This document shows positions 10,416 through 20,832 of a DNA stretch of 64,000 nucleotides, piece after piece. Source of the DNA: Heloderma charlesbogerti (lineage: Eukaryota > Chordata > Lepidosauria > Squamata > Helodermatidae); assembly GCA_026122225.1 (NCBI GenBank), contig JANEZZ010003061.1, positions 2,418,001 through 2,482,000 on the forward strand. Direction: 5' to 3'. Within the stretch, counting starts at the first letter, position 1. Each line of letters starts with the position of its first letter. A program made the position numbers and the translations under genes. Under the pieces are notes generated by a model. It searched no databases, was not told where the DNA came from, and saw only the letters and a list, made by a program, of their open reading frames with translations.

Positions 10416-10727
10416 CATAGTGATATTCAGCAGCTGTATTTAAACCAGAGCAACTGGCAGTAGACTTTGCTGGACACAATGTCTTGGAAACCTGGATAGC
10501 TTCCTGCTTTCACTGGAACTGTGAACGATTTGGGATTTACCCTGTGTGCTAAACCTAGGGCTGGTTGGGTCTTTTTCTTGTGAAGCTCATGAACTGTTTC
10601 TTGTCCATTGTAAACTGTGGATCTTTATTGGAACTGTAAAGATGTATAGCTAATTCCTGAAATTACTGCAAGTAAAGGATTTACTGATACTTGTGTCTCG
10701 TCTTCAGGAAGTCAGGTTCCGACAGTA

Positions 10728-10910
10728 TCAGCCAGTTCCTGTTGCTGCCCTGTTTTGGACCAGCTGAAGTTTCCAAGCCGTTTTTAAAGACAGCTTCATG
10801 TATAACTCTTTGCAGTAATCTAGACAGAAGGTTACCTGGGCATGGATAACCGTAGCTAGGCTATCTCTGTCCAGATAGGGCCATAGCTGGTATAGACCCA
10901 AGAGCACCAT
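10728..10910 (-). mobile_element. L2 LINE ORF2 fragment, antisense
   Basis: The minus strand keeps [27 protein letters not shown] and [10 protein letters not shown], the segment just after the RT palm of L2. It is truncated on both sides and has no 3' tail. Confidence 0.8.
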
Positions 10911-10957
10911 GAAAATTACAAAGCTGATATTTTAAGAGGATCTAAGTGAAAAGTAGA

Positions 10958-11201
10958 GCCAGTGTGGTGTAGTGGCAAGAGTGTTGGACTAGGAGCTGGG
11001 AGATCCGGGTTCTAGTCCCCAGTCGGCCATGGAAGCTCACTGGGTGACTTTGGGCCAGTCACAGACTCTCAGCCCAACCCACCTGACAGGGTTGTTGTTG
11101 TGAGGATAAAATGGAGAGGAGGAGGATAATGTAAGCCGCCTTGGGTTCCTTGCAAGAGGAAAAAAGGTGGGTAATAAATGCAATAAATAAATAAAATAAA
11201 T
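10958..11201 (+). mobile_element. tRNA-derived CORE-SINE (MIR-like)
   Basis: The head GCCAGTGTGGTGTAGTGGC has an A-box (TGGTGTAGTGG) and B-box (GGTTCTAGTCC). The central GGTGACTTTGGGCCAGTCAC and CAGGGTTGTTGTTGTGAGGA match the CORE-SINE domain. The tail has GTAAGCCGCCTTGGG and (AAATA)n. The TSD is AAAGTAGA at 10950-10957 and 11202-11209. This is the most complete copy. Antisense fragments occur at 17186, 18380 and 32740. Confidence 0.85.
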
Positions 11202-11598
11202 AAAGTAGACTGTATTAATATTAATTGACTAATAACAGTGTAACATTACTAATCCAATTAATTTTGAACATGATACAGCCAAAGTTAGACACTTTTATAT
11301 CTCATTAATTTCAAAAGGAGTAATTTAAACACATGTTTAACTTGGTCAGTGAAGTCAATGGCATGGCTGTTTTCATCTTTGGCCTGGCTCAATCGTAGCT
11401 ATAACTGCTGGACATGAGCAGAGTGCCTTTCTTTCATCCCACTAGATAACCATAAAAAGCCCACCTATTTGGAGGTGCCGCGGAGAAGAGCTGCATGTGG
11501 TGGTGGGTTGGAGAACCTGACGTGAAAGAAATGAGGTAACTAATACATAGGAAGAAACCCCTGGAAAACACATCAGTATACTCAAACTGACTTCTAAT

Positions 11599-11768
11599 TA
11601 GGGATGGGGAAGCATGCAAACTGACCTCATCTCGCACTTTAGAAATGCTATGCGAACCAACATTTGGTTATCCTTTGAAATTTGTACTTCTCAAAGCTCG
11701 AGATGAACCAAACCCAAGATTGGAAGAGTGAGAAACTGAGAGAAAACTGACAAATTTGTCCATCTCTC
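11599..11768. mobile_element. hAT-like MITE with TAGGGATG end
   Basis: The left terminus TAGGGATGGGG and the right terminus, complement of GAGAGATGGACAAA, bound 170 bp. The TSD is CTTCTAAT (11591-11598) versus CTTCTAAC (11769-11776), 7 of 8. An internal GAGAAACTGAGAGAAAA is shared with the element at 61958-62387, so both belong to one family. Confidence 0.75.
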
Positions 11769-11776
11769 CTTCTAAC

Positions 11777-12384
11777 CTCCAGTTTCATGTTACAACAACT
11801 TAATGCAAGTGCAACTTAATTAACAGTGAATAGTCATAGTTCCATGCTAACGGATGCAGACACCCCATAACATAGGACAAGATGCAAGGCCCAGAATGGA
11901 GGGAGAAGAATTTAGCAGTGCCTCCAAAACGTGAGAAAATGCCAAAGGCAGCCAGTCACCAAAAAACAAGGAAGAAGGCAGGCTGTGGGACCCAGCCAAC
12001 CAGAATGCTATCCACGCAATCTACCCTTCCACATGCAAGGCAGTAGAAAACTAGCACTCCTAGCCGCCAACTGCCTCTTGCATAACTGAACATGATCATC
12101 TCTGAACATGATTTTCACTCTTTGAAATATGACACATGCACTGTAAGACCAGTCCAGACAGTTCTGCTGTACAAGCAGTTGCCCAGTCTCTCAACCCACA
12201 CGTATGGCAGCAATGTGAAGGGGTGGAGCTAACACATGAGTCACTGTGACAATCAAAGGCAGTTAGGTGAAGCTCCTAGTAACCTCAAGGCTGAGAGAAA
12301 ATTACATGTCTCATTCAGTGAAGCTGCCTATAAGAGACAGAAGTTCTGTCATCTTTAAAGTCCATTAGGATGCTTTTAAGTTGA
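11777..12384. other. No recognisable feature
   Basis: Unique sequence with no coding or repeat signature that I can identify. Confidence 0.4.
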
Positions 12385-12732
12385 GGTCTCTGGAGATAGG
12401 GCCTTCTCAGTAATGGCCCCTATCCTATGGTATTCCTTCCCCAAGAGATATGTATACCTGGCTTCATCTGTTGTCTTTAGGAGGCTTTTAAAACTTTATT
12501 TGTGTTTTTTGGCTTTTAACTGAAACATTTTTTATTATATATGCTGCTTTTGTTGGTTATTTTTGAATTTGGCTTGTTTTTACTGATTCATTCTGACATT
12601 TGTTTAGAACAGATTTATGATTTTATAAACTTGTTCTCTTGATATGGAATTGTATGTTTTATATCCTGAGCTGCCTTGTGAAGACTGTAGTCTTGAAAGG
12701 TGGCTAAGAAACGCAGTAAATAAAATAATAAA
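12385..12732 (+). mobile_element. Old LINE 3' end (L2-like, alternative tail)
   Basis: The decayed C-terminal L2 pattern (GAFSVMAPxLWNSLPK-like) is followed by a T-rich 3' UTR. The end GAGCTGCCTTGTGAAG ... AAATAAAATAATAAA differs from the usual L2 end in this window. It is probably another L2 subfamily. Confidence 0.55.
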
Positions 12733-13476
12733 TTTTCCTTGCAATCCCTTCCCTTTTTTCCTCCCTGCTGAAGAAGGGGACAACACCGGGAAAAACAAAA
12801 TAATTGGTCACTGGAATGTAACACACAGTATACTTTAATTGCATTTTTTTCTTAGTTGTGAGGGTGAGTGTAGCATCCTTCAGTCCAGAACAGAGCAGCA
12901 TCTTTTTCCATAAAATAATTCTGTAGGTCAGACGTTGTGCAGCTAGTTCTTCATTCCTAACGTTAAGAACAAGTGGTATTTAGATGTAAATGTATGAGAA
13001 TCCCATCCCAAGCTCAAAAAGAATAATAGTTATTCTCAAGCAGGTTGCTTTTTGTAAGGTATTTGGGAGGAGGGATCACCTGTTAAAAATCACATTAAAT
13101 AGTAGCCATTCAGTAACTATTCATTTGCAACATCAAAGACTTTTGTTTTCACTTCCTGAAAACATGTCTAGAAGGTAATTGAAGAAAATTGAAAAGTCAG
13201 AGCTTGGCAACAGGTGAAAAACAACTGACTGGTTTTGAGCTTTCGGTGGTCAACTTTATGCTTATGAAACCTGCCCTGAGGCCATGAATGACTTAAAAAC
13301 ATCTGAGGATGTGACTCTACTAGGCTTATTCATGCCAAAACCATTCATATTGGAAGGCAGCTGACCAATATTTTCCATGGGCATTTGTAGACTGTATATT
13401 AGCTAAGTGTATCCTGCGATAATAGAGCAGATCGTGTGCAAAACCTACATGAAAAAGTAACCCTAAACTGAAAGCT
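12733..13476. other. Unique sequence, no gene
   Basis: The sequence is AT-rich with short frames on both strands. Nothing recognisable. Confidence 0.4.
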
Positions 13477-13530
13477 AGTGTGGTAGAGTGGTTAGATGGT
13501 TGGGCTTGGCTCTAGAAAATCAGTGGAACT
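13477..13530 (+). mobile_element. CORE-SINE head fragment
   Basis: GCTAGTGTGGTAGAGTGGTTAG resembles the tRNA-derived head of the SINE at 10958. Only the first part remains. Confidence 0.5.
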
Positions 13531-13531
13531 T

Positions 13532-13622
13532 ACAGCATGGTCTTATGCATGTCTACTCAGAAGTAAGTACCATTCAGTTTAATACAACTTACTCTTAGAT
13601 AAGTCTGTATAGGACTGCAGCT
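13532..13622. repeat. 85-bp TCTACTCAGAAGTAAG repeat
   Basis: The sequence runs from a CATGTCTACTCAGAAGTAAG-type left arm to ACTTACTCTTAGATAAG and GTATAGGACTGCAG. The arms are inverted around a CAGT centre. Related copies lie at 20747-20832 and 26680-26765. No transposase class can be assigned. Confidence 0.6.
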
Positions 13623-14261
13623 TCAAGCATGCTTAACTCTGTGTTAGATTGTGGACACTGACCAGAGATAAGAGGTTCTGGAATTGAGCAGCTAAGCCTA
13701 GAAATGTGTGTATTGTTCGAGCAGACTGCAGCTGGCTCCCTTTGTCTTTCAAGTGGGCAGCTCTGGCTCCTTCCATTCATGTGCCTGTATGCCTGCCTTT
13801 GCAAAGTCAAACTGCTGACTAAGTGGGTGGAGGTGGGGGAATGTTGGCTCCATTACAGTCTGTTCTTATGCAGAATTAGGTGCTCCTAAATCCATCCTTT
13901 TCAGAATGTCTATGCACTGGCTCTTCATACCAAGTGCCACCTCAAGATGAAGCCCGAAGCAGTGCCTTGGAGCCTTGAAATGGGAGTTGCTAATAAAGGA
14001 GATAGAATGGTTGAACATCTGCAGATTGCCTGTCCATGCCCACTGAGTAATGACAACCAACCACATTAGGACTAGGATTAGATGGAAGAGTTTCCAATTC
14101 AGAAGCTATGGTTTGTATGTTCTAGAGAACCTCTCACTGCAGAAATGTAGAACCAGACTCCATACAAATCTCCATTTACCCATATGTTCTAGCAGATGTT
14201 TGCATTTGATGTGTGGTAAGATCCTCTTTACAACTATAAAGGAGGGTACAGATGACCAAAC
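13623..14261. other. Unique sequence, no gene
   Basis: No recognisable repeat or coding feature. Short frames overlap on both strands. Confidence 0.4.
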
Positions 14262-14655
14262 TACACTGCATTCTCTTCACACAGTAGCCAACCAGCTACC
14301 CATGGGAAACCCACAAACAGGGCATGAGTGCAGCAGCACCCTCCCGCCCATGTTCCCCAGCAACTGGTGTACATAGGCTCACTGCCTCTGATACTGGAGG
14401 TAGCATAGAACTATCAGGACAAGTAGCCATTGATAGCCTTCTCCAGGAATTTGTCCAACCCCCTTTTAAACCATCCAAATTGGTGGCCATCACTACATCT
14501 TGTGGAAGTGAATTCCATCGTTTAATTATGTGCTATGTGAAGAAGTCCTTCCTTTCTGTCTTGAATCTCCCACCAGTCAGCTTTGTGGGATGACCCAGGT
14601 TCTAGAGAGGGAGAAAAATGTCTATCTTCTTTCTTCACACCATGTATAATTTTGC
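14262..14655 (-). mobile_element. CR1 LINE 3' part, antisense
   Basis: Antisense to the CR1 3' region also seen sense at 37640-37960. ATGTTCCCCAGCAACTGGTG and CTACCTCCAGTATC-type sequence come from the 3' UTR. The coding end follows, equivalent to NLDGFKRGLDKFLEE and an RIDERKDFF-like block. The final CR1 terminus is missing on the left, and the fragment is 5'-truncated near 14655. Confidence 0.8.
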
Positions 14656-14661
14656 ACGCAA

Positions 14662-14710
14662 CCGTCTGCATAAAAAAGTATGTATTCTACCACTGCGCTA
14701 CAGCCCTTCC
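14662..14710 (-). mobile_element. tRNA-Ala-like SINE head fragment
   Basis: TCTACCACTGCGCTACAGCCC is the complement of a tRNA head with A-box TAGCGCAGTGG. Only the first 40-50 bp of the SINE remain, next to the CR1 fragment. Confidence 0.5.
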
Positions 14711-15676
14711 CTAAAAGGCTCACAGATTTTTGTCGAATGAAGGTCTCCTCATCCAAGAACCTTTATTATCAACTTAGCCTGGTTTCATCAGTGATGAAAT
14801 CCCTCCCACCAAGCAAATAGAGAAAGAAGAAAGAATCAAGTCCCCTTTGCACTTGTACATGAGGTTCATGCATTGCACAGTGTTCCGTCTGTTTAAGAAA
14901 GAATGAAGTATTCATAAGATTCCCCCATTCTGAAGCAAAGAAATTTCCTGTGACATTTTGAAACCCTTTCGAATACAACCATTTTCAGATACTTCTGCTT
15001 TCAGTTATCTTGCATGCTATGCTGAGGGTTTTGTTTTTTTTTAACTGAATTGAGTATTATGAGCTCGGCTCACAGTCCAGTAACGTCAGAGTTATTTGCT
15101 GAAAATCTTTTTTATTTCAGATTGTCTAATAATGTGATGCTCAGGTCATCAGTGTTATCCTCTGGGGTAAGAGCGAAATTATTCCTGATGCTGAAACCCT
15201 TTAAAAATATGCTCCTTTTCAAATGAAAATTATAGCCAGTGGTATTAATAATTTTTGTGTGTGAAATGCTCTTCCTCTTCTAGGAATAATAAAGCAAGTT
15301 CTCTCAATTTTAAGGCGATATTCTAGTTCCTGACACAAGCAGCGGAGGTATTTATCATGGTGGGGGAGCAGGATTATTTCTGAATAAAATGGGGAGTCCA
15401 TTTTTTAGTAGCAGATTTCGACGTTCCTTGTGCGTTCAGTGGTACCTTTTAAGAAATGCTTCAGTCTGACACATAGCAAGCTTTAGGAATATTGGACACT
15501 GAGCCACATTATTGATCTATCTATCCTAATATTATCTACATTATGGGTCCACAAGCCACATGCTCACAAGACCTTTACTGCAGCCCCTCATGGATGCCCT
15601 GCCCTCTGTCAATTTCCCTACCCCTGTGCTCTCCATTCCCTCTCTGAAGATCCTCATACAGATCACTGTATCACTG
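14711..15676. other. Unique sequence, no gene
   Basis: No element or gene recognised. The sequence is AT-rich with no long frames. Confidence 0.4.
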
Positions 15677-15870
15677 TCATGATGGCTATATGCTGCCTCC
15701 AGTATCAGAAGCAGAATGTACACTATGTACACTAGTTGCTGGGGGCCATGAGTGGGAGGGTGCTATTGCACTCACGTCCCACTTGTGGGTTTTCCACAGG
15801 CAGCTGGTGAACAGAACGCTGGACGAGATGGACCCTTTGTCTGATCCACCATAGATCTTCTTATCAACTT
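15677..15870 (+). mobile_element. CR1 LINE 3' UTR fragment
   Basis: GATGGCTATATGCTGCCTCC, GGGAGGGTGCTATTGCACTC and GATGGACCCTTTGTCTGATC match the CR1 3' UTR seen at 37760-37960, ending in CTTCTTATC. Only the last 200 bp are present. Confidence 0.8.
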
Positions 15871-16007
15871 TTCCTTGATGCTGCTAGCAGTGAGGAAGGG
15901 GTGACTTGTATCAGGATAGCTGGGGGCGGGGGGAATACGTGTGTGGATGCGGCTCCTGAACCTGCATCACATGTGGCCCTTGGGGCTGAAAAGGTTGTGC
16001 ACCCCTG

Positions 16008-16083
16008 AACTACACTGACTGGCAACAGCTCCCCACAGTCTCAGGCAGGGATCTTCCTGGAGATGCCAAGAGTTGAACTGGAA
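16008..16083 (-). mobile_element. tRNA-Ala-like SINE fragment, cut by BovB
   Basis: The antisense body of the SINE (TACACTGACTGGCAACAGC, CTGGAGATGCCAAGAGTTG) stops just before the tRNA head. There it meets the 5' end of BovB copy B at a short overlap (TTTCTGC). Confidence 0.65.
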
Positions 16084-17169
16084 CCTTTCTGCTTCATTGA
16101 CTACGCTAAAGCCTTTGATTGTGTGGATCACAACAAACTGTGGCACATTCTGAAAGGGATGGGAGTACCAGACCACCTTACCTGTCTCCTGAGAAACCTG
16201 TACGAGGGTCAAGAAGCAACAGTAAGAACCAGACATGGAACAACCGATTGGTTCAAAATTGGGAAAGGAGTACGACAAGGCTGCATATTGTCGCCCTGCT
16301 TATTTAACTTATATGCAGAGTACAGCATGAGAAATGCCGGGTTGGATGAAGCAGAGGTCGGAATTAAGATTGCTGGGAGAATTATCAACAACGTCAGATA
16401 CGCAGACGATACCACCCTAATGGCAGAAAGCGAAGAGGATCTCAAGAGCCTCTTGTTGAGGGTGAAAGAGGAGAGTGCAAAAGCTGGTTTGAAACTCAAC
16501 ATTAAAAAAACGAAGATCATGGCATCTGGCCCCATCACTTCCTGGCATATAGAAGGGGAAGAAATGGAAGCAGTGACAGATTTTACTTTCTTGGGCTCCA
16601 AGATCACTGCAGACGGTGACTGTAGCCATGAAATTAAAAGACGCTTGCTCCTTGGGAGGAAAGCTATGGCCAACCTAGACAGCATAGGAAGAAGCAGAGA
16701 CATCACCTTGCCGACAAAGGTCCGTCTAATCAAAGCTATGGTTTTCCCAGTAGTAATGTATGGCTGTGAGAGCTGGACTATAAGGAAGGCTGAGCGTCGA
16801 AGAATTGATGCTTTCGAACTGTGGTTCTGGAGAAGACTCTTACGAGTCCCCTGGACTGCAAGGAGGTCAAATCAGTCCATCCTAAAGGAAATCAACTCTG
16901 AGTGCCCACTGGAAGGACAGATACTGAAGCTGAAGCTCCAATATTTTGGCCACCTAATGCGAAGAGAAAACTCCCTGGAAAAGACCCTGATGCTGGGAAA
17001 GACTGAAGGCCAAAGGAGAAGGGGACGGCAGAGGATGAGATGGCTAGATAGCATCACGGATGCAATGAATATGAACTTGAGCACGCTCCGGGAGAGAGCG
17101 CAGGACAGGAAGGCCTGGCGTGCTATGGTCCATGGGGTCACGAAGAGTCGGACACGACTGAACGACTGA
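16084..17169 (+). CDS. BovB reverse transcriptase C-terminal part, open frame
   Basis: An uninterrupted frame to the natural stop at 17167-17169 encodes, in order, FIDYAKAFDCVDHN (motif A, with the catalytic Asp), GVRQGCILSPCLFNLYAEY (motif B), RYADDTTLMAE (motif C, both catalytic Asp residues present), LKLNIKKTKIMASGPITSW (motifs D/E) and the thumb. The C-terminal signature is RGRQRMRWLDSITDAMNM and VHGVTKSRTRLND. The frame extends upstream to an ATG at 16063, but those first codons are SINE sequence. The endonuclease and N-terminal RT are missing, so it cannot retrotranspose by itself. The lack of stops suggests a recent insertion. Confidence 0.88.
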   Translation, partial: PFCFIDYAKAFDCVDHNKLWHILKGMGVPDHLTCLLRNLYEGQEATVRTRHGTTDWFKIGKGVRQGCILSPCLFNLYAEYSMRNAGLDEAEVGIKIAGRIINNVRYADDTTLMAESEEDLKSLLLRVKEESAKAGLKLNIKKTKIMASGPITSWHIEGEEMEAVTDFTFLGSKITADGDCSHEIKRRLLLGRKAMANLDSIGRSRDITLPTKVRLIKAMVFPVVMYGCESWTIRKAERRRIDAFELWFWRRLLRVPWTARRSNQSILKEINSECPLEGQILKLKLQYFGHLMRRENSLEKTLMLGKTEGQRRRGRQRMRWLDSITDAMNMNLSTLRERAQDRKAWRAMVHGVTKSRTRLND

Positions 17170-17185
17170 ACAACAACAACAACAA
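16084..17185 (+). mobile_element. RTE/BovB LINE copy B, 5'-truncated
   Basis: This copy begins at the RT motif A region (CFIDYAKAFDCVDHN), continues through an intact YADD, and ends with ACGACTGAACGACTGAAC and a (CAA)n tail to 17185. It is truncated at the 5' end exactly within a SINE and abuts another broken SINE at its 3' end. No TSD was found. It is the least damaged BovB RT in the window. Confidence 0.9.
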
Positions 17186-17300
17186 TCCTCCAAGGAACCC
17201 AAGGTGGCTTACATGGTCCTCCTCCTCTCCAATTTCTCATCACAATAACCCTGTGATATAGGTTAGGCAGAGAGTCAATGACTGGCCCCAAATCGCTCAG
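17186..17300 (-). mobile_element. CORE-SINE fragment, antisense
   Basis: AAGGAACCCAAGGTGGCTTAC, TCACAATAACCCTGTGATAT and GAGAGTCAATGACTGGCCCC are the complement of the SINE at 10958-11201. The tail and the tRNA head are both missing. Confidence 0.75.
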
Positions 17301-17302
17301 TG

Positions 17303-17405
17303 GGCTTCACACCTTGGATAGCTCCTTTAGAGTTTTGGCTGGTTCTGATTGAAACCCAGAGCAGATTCACCACCCCACTGACATTGGAGCCACCCGCCTC
17401 CACTG
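17303..17405. mobile_element. Half of a family-1 palindromic MITE
   Basis: It matches the right half of 5612-5818, from ACCTTGGATAGCTCCTTTAG to GCCTCCACTG. The left half is lost at a breakpoint with the SINE fragment. Confidence 0.8.
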
Positions 17406-18300
17406 GTTGGGAGGAAGAGTTAAAGCCCCCCCTACTGCCCCATGCTAGGGTTCCAATTCAGATTGGGCAGAGCAGACCCTGCACCTGCTCTGTGGGTCAT
17501 TTAATATAATGTCTGCTTTGGCTCTAAAGTGTTCTTCAGTGATGCTGGAGTAATACGTTGGCTTGATCATGCTCATGGCAAAAACTGCAGATTCAGAAAG
17601 ATACGTAGAACAAAAAGTATGTTACATTCAAAGTAAATCTTCTGAGGAAATTATTTGTTGCCGCATTAAGTTCCAGAAATTGACTTCAGGAGATCTAGAA
17701 TTTAATTGCAGGTCATTCTGCAGAGCTGAAACCACATTTTCAACACTGGATGAGTCCATTGAAAACAAAGATTCAGATTCTGATGTGCTATCTTCCACAT
17801 CAACATTTCTACAAGAGGTAGCACTTGAAGGTGAGCATTGGTTCAAGCCTCTCAAAGTCAGCAGCAACACTGACCAACTCTCCAGAATGTCACATACCAC
17901 ATTGTGGAAATGTTTGATTTTTGCTCTGCCAACACGTGGCCATTGAGCTCTTTCCCCTGGAGTGGGAAGACAGTAGCTTCAATAAAAATGAATGAATGAA
18001 TGAATGAATGACACCATGGGCCTGGGGGTGGGGAAAGGATGAGAGAGCATGTGAGCCATAGGAGCTCTGCTGATCACCAAACCATTCTTTAGTTATCAAC
18101 ATTGAGCCTGATATTGTGTGCTCATCATTCCCTACTCACTATTGCTTACAGATTCTTTAGATGATGATGTAACTCTCCAGTTTCACTTCTGTTTGTAAAC
18201 AGTATTTTTGACAAGTTTCTTTTAGAACAGGGAACATGGGGTATTATTTCTGATAGCGAAAGAAAATGAAATTTCCTCTTGTGTATTTGTGCTATTCCAT
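17406..18300. other. Unique sequence with one weak exon-like frame
   Basis: A 127-codon frame at 17563-17946 includes an acidic, serine-rich stretch (ESIENKDSDSDVLSS). Within it, 17713-17830 is bounded by an AG acceptor (TTTAATTGCAG) and a GAAGGTGAGC donor-like site. I recognise no protein family, so this is only a possible exon. A (TGAA)n tract lies at about 17987-18010. Confidence 0.2.
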
Positions 18301-18304
18301 TATA

Positions 18305-18323
18305 CCACACTGCCTCCTAGTGG
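18305..18323 (-). promoter_or_regulatory. CTCF-like motif
   Basis: The minus strand reads CCACTAGGAGGCAGTGTGG, close to the CTCF core consensus with one doubtful position. It is a single motif in unique sequence. Occupancy is unknown. Confidence 0.35.
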
Positions 18324-18379
18324 ATATGTAGCAGGAAACCTGGAAAGGAAATGCTGCTCATGTACTGCTTGGATCTCTA

Positions 18380-18573
18380 TTCTGTGACAAAACAGGAGTG
18401 ATTGATTGTTTGTTCATATCCTACCCCTACTCCCCATTTAGCTTCACTACAACCCAGTGAATTGGTTGGGCTGACTGAGAGATAGTGACCAGCCCAAAGT
18501 AGCCCAGTGGAGCTCCATGGCTGAGTGGTGATTTGAACCTGGGCCTCCATAGTCCTAGTCCAACACTTCAACC
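18380..18573 (-). mobile_element. CORE-SINE, antisense
   Basis: AAGTAGCCCAGTGGAGCTCC, CCATGGCTGAGTGGTGATTT and GAACCTGGGCCTCC are complements of the CORE and tRNA parts of the SINE. The tRNA head is interrupted by the family-2 MITE that follows. Confidence 0.7.
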
Positions 18574-18699
18574 CAGCCTTCCCCAACCAGTGTCAGACTG
18601 TAATTCACATCATTCCTGGGCAGCAATAGGACATGCTTGCAGGGAATGATGGGATCTGCTGCCTAACACATCTGGTGGGCATCAGGTTGGGGAAGGCCA
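18574..18699. mobile_element. Palindromic MITE, family 2
   Basis: The ends CAGCCTTCCCCAACC and GGTTGGGGAAGGC are inverted around a diverged centre. It lies in the head of a SINE. The flanking 8-mers match only 5 of 8, so the TSD is not established. Confidence 0.7.
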
Positions 18700-18947
18700 C
18701 TCTAGCCACCTCCCCATATTGGTTCTCTGGATTAGCCATTGTGCTATCTGCTTGAAGAGCCCGTTTGCTCCTAAAGTGTTCTGCTTATATATTTGTAACT
18801 AGACACCATAAGTCTCCAGTACCCTCTCGTTCAAACGAAGTGGAACCCCTCAGGACTGCCCCTGGGCTTTACTGTGCCAATTTCCATAAATATCTATTAG
18901 AATGTTAGTAACAAAACGGGTTAATTGGCTTACGAATAGAAACCAGG

Positions 18948-19283
18948 GCCAGCATCAAGGGTAAGCATGGTTGGGCACTTGCTGAGGGCTCACAAAAAAC
19001 AGCCCCCTGGAATTGCTCCTTCTCTTCAGTGTCGCAACTCGCTTGTTCACCTGCTCCTCATTCATTGTCTGGTCCAGACAATGGTAATGGTGAGAAGGAG
19101 GAGCAGCAGATGCCGCTGCCCACTTGCTCCCTGGCTCTCTGCCTGTCAAGCGAGCAAGCAGTGGCAGTGATGAGAAAGAGGTTGAGGAGCAACAGCAACT
19201 GGTGACCATGGTGGTGAGAAGAGACACTCACTGAGGGACGGGGCCCACTGAGGGTGTCTTTTCCAAGGCCCTCCAAAACCCGG
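18948..19283 (+). repeat. Unclassified dispersed repeat, copy 1
   Basis: This stretch is homologous to 23835-24045. Shared blocks include CACTGAGGG, CTGGCTCTCTGC, CTGGTGAC and CAAGGCCCTCCAAAACC-type sequence. Frames inside it look accidental. The class is unknown. Confidence 0.55.
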
Positions 19284-19299
19284 AGGAGGCACTAATATA

Positions 19300-20740
19300 A
19301 ACTGTTCTAAAATTAGATAGATGTCATATTATTGTACAGAAAAATATTACTAACATAAACATTATTACTGGAGCTGTAATCCAATGAACTCTATCATTTG
19401 CTAGCCTTCCCAAACACAGTTTCATTTTTATTGCAGAAATTGTTTTAAAGATGTGTTTTGAACAAGTGAACGCAAACCTTTTAAAGTAAGTCAGCAAACA
19501 TGCTGAAAAGGTTATTTCTCACTGCCTAAGAAGCAGCTGGAAAATTTTAACAAGTTTAAATTATCTTCAGAAAACAACGTGCTTTGCCACTATGTACGTA
19601 CTGGTTAATATTAAACAGCTGTTGTGTGCTGACATATTTTCAGTTCCTATGTAGCTCAGCTGTTTTAAACATTCACTGGAAAATGTAAAATATATTTTAC
19701 AGTGATATTCGTTCCTTGTTAGATGCTTAACTTGTGGTGTAATGAGTATTAAACTGTGTTTGTTGGGTTTCTTTCTTTTTTTGTACTCATAGTACGTGCA
19801 AAAATGTTTTTAAAAGCACCTGTAATGAACTCACAAAAGATTCTGAATAATGGACTGGATACCGACTTGGTCATATATTAAGCAGACCTATCCCGGTGTT
19901 CTCCCAGGGTCACACAATGTACTGGCTAGTGTAGTGACTGCTTTTGGAGAATGTTTCCAAAAGATTCTGGTTTCTAAAATACCAAATCCCTTTTGGCAAA
20001 TCTGAACACTTGTCTTAACATTAGTGATTTTGAGACTCCATTGTGAAGAACTCTGGGGCTCCTCCAAAGCTGCACTGAATTTATGCACTATTGCCGATCT
20101 TCCCTGCAATGGACACCTATGGGTGGATGTGCAGTGGTCAGAGTTCTGTTTGAACCCCCCCCCCCCCCGGGCATGCCTCAGATCTGTACTTGAAAATCTA
20201 GGGGACTTTAATACAATAGGAAATTGCGCAACACATTTCAGTGGCAACTTTTCTTAGGGTCACTGAAAGAACAAACCATGATTCAAACAACAATATACAA
20301 ATATAAAACAAACCAGCATCAGCCAAATCTTGTGCATATTATGCATACGATGTGGTTGATGTTGGTTTGTTCTATGATTCATACAGGTTTATGGCTAATA
20401 TTATTAAGTTGTGTTTCATGTTTATAAGGTTTCTGATATGGCCAGTTTAATTTTATTGAGTATATGACTATGTATATTATATACTGTTCATATTATGAAT
20501 GTTTTATATTGTTATTTGAAATATGGTTCCAGTATTTAATTCCCCAAAATGAGTTGTCTATTTCATTGTGCCTATTTAATAAAGGTTACACAATTTGTGA
20601 TTCCCCCCTCCCCCATCCCCTATAAAGGGGTGGATTATACAATCACCAGTCTTTAACTATTGCCAGTTATGACATGTAGTTATCGTATTTCATGTTGTGT
20701 ACACAGTTGCCCATAGCAAGTAAAGAATAAATCAAGTTCA
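19300..20740. other. Repeat-poor AT-rich sequence
   Basis: The stretch 19400-19860 has no recognisable repeat and even composition, which would fit a conserved noncoding element. A C-homopolymer lies at about 20155-20168. No gene is seen. Confidence 0.35.
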
Positions 20741-20746
20741 CTTTCA

Positions 20747-20832
20747 GTGGAATCTTAGACGTGTCTACTCAGAAGTAAGCACCACTGACTTCAGTGGGAC
20801 ATTCTCCCATTGCAGTGTATAGAACTGCAGCC
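20747..20832. repeat. 85-bp TCTACTCAGAAGTAAG repeat
   Basis: GTGTCTACTCAGAAGTAAGC, CACTGACTTCAGTGGGAC and GTATAGAACTGCAGCC match the copies at 13532 and 26680. Confidence 0.65.

Noticed and set aside
14690..14710. tRNA gene candidates at SINE heads (also 10958, 53040 and 430)
   Set aside because: A- and B-box-like sequences are present, but they lack a full cloverleaf and are followed by SINE bodies.
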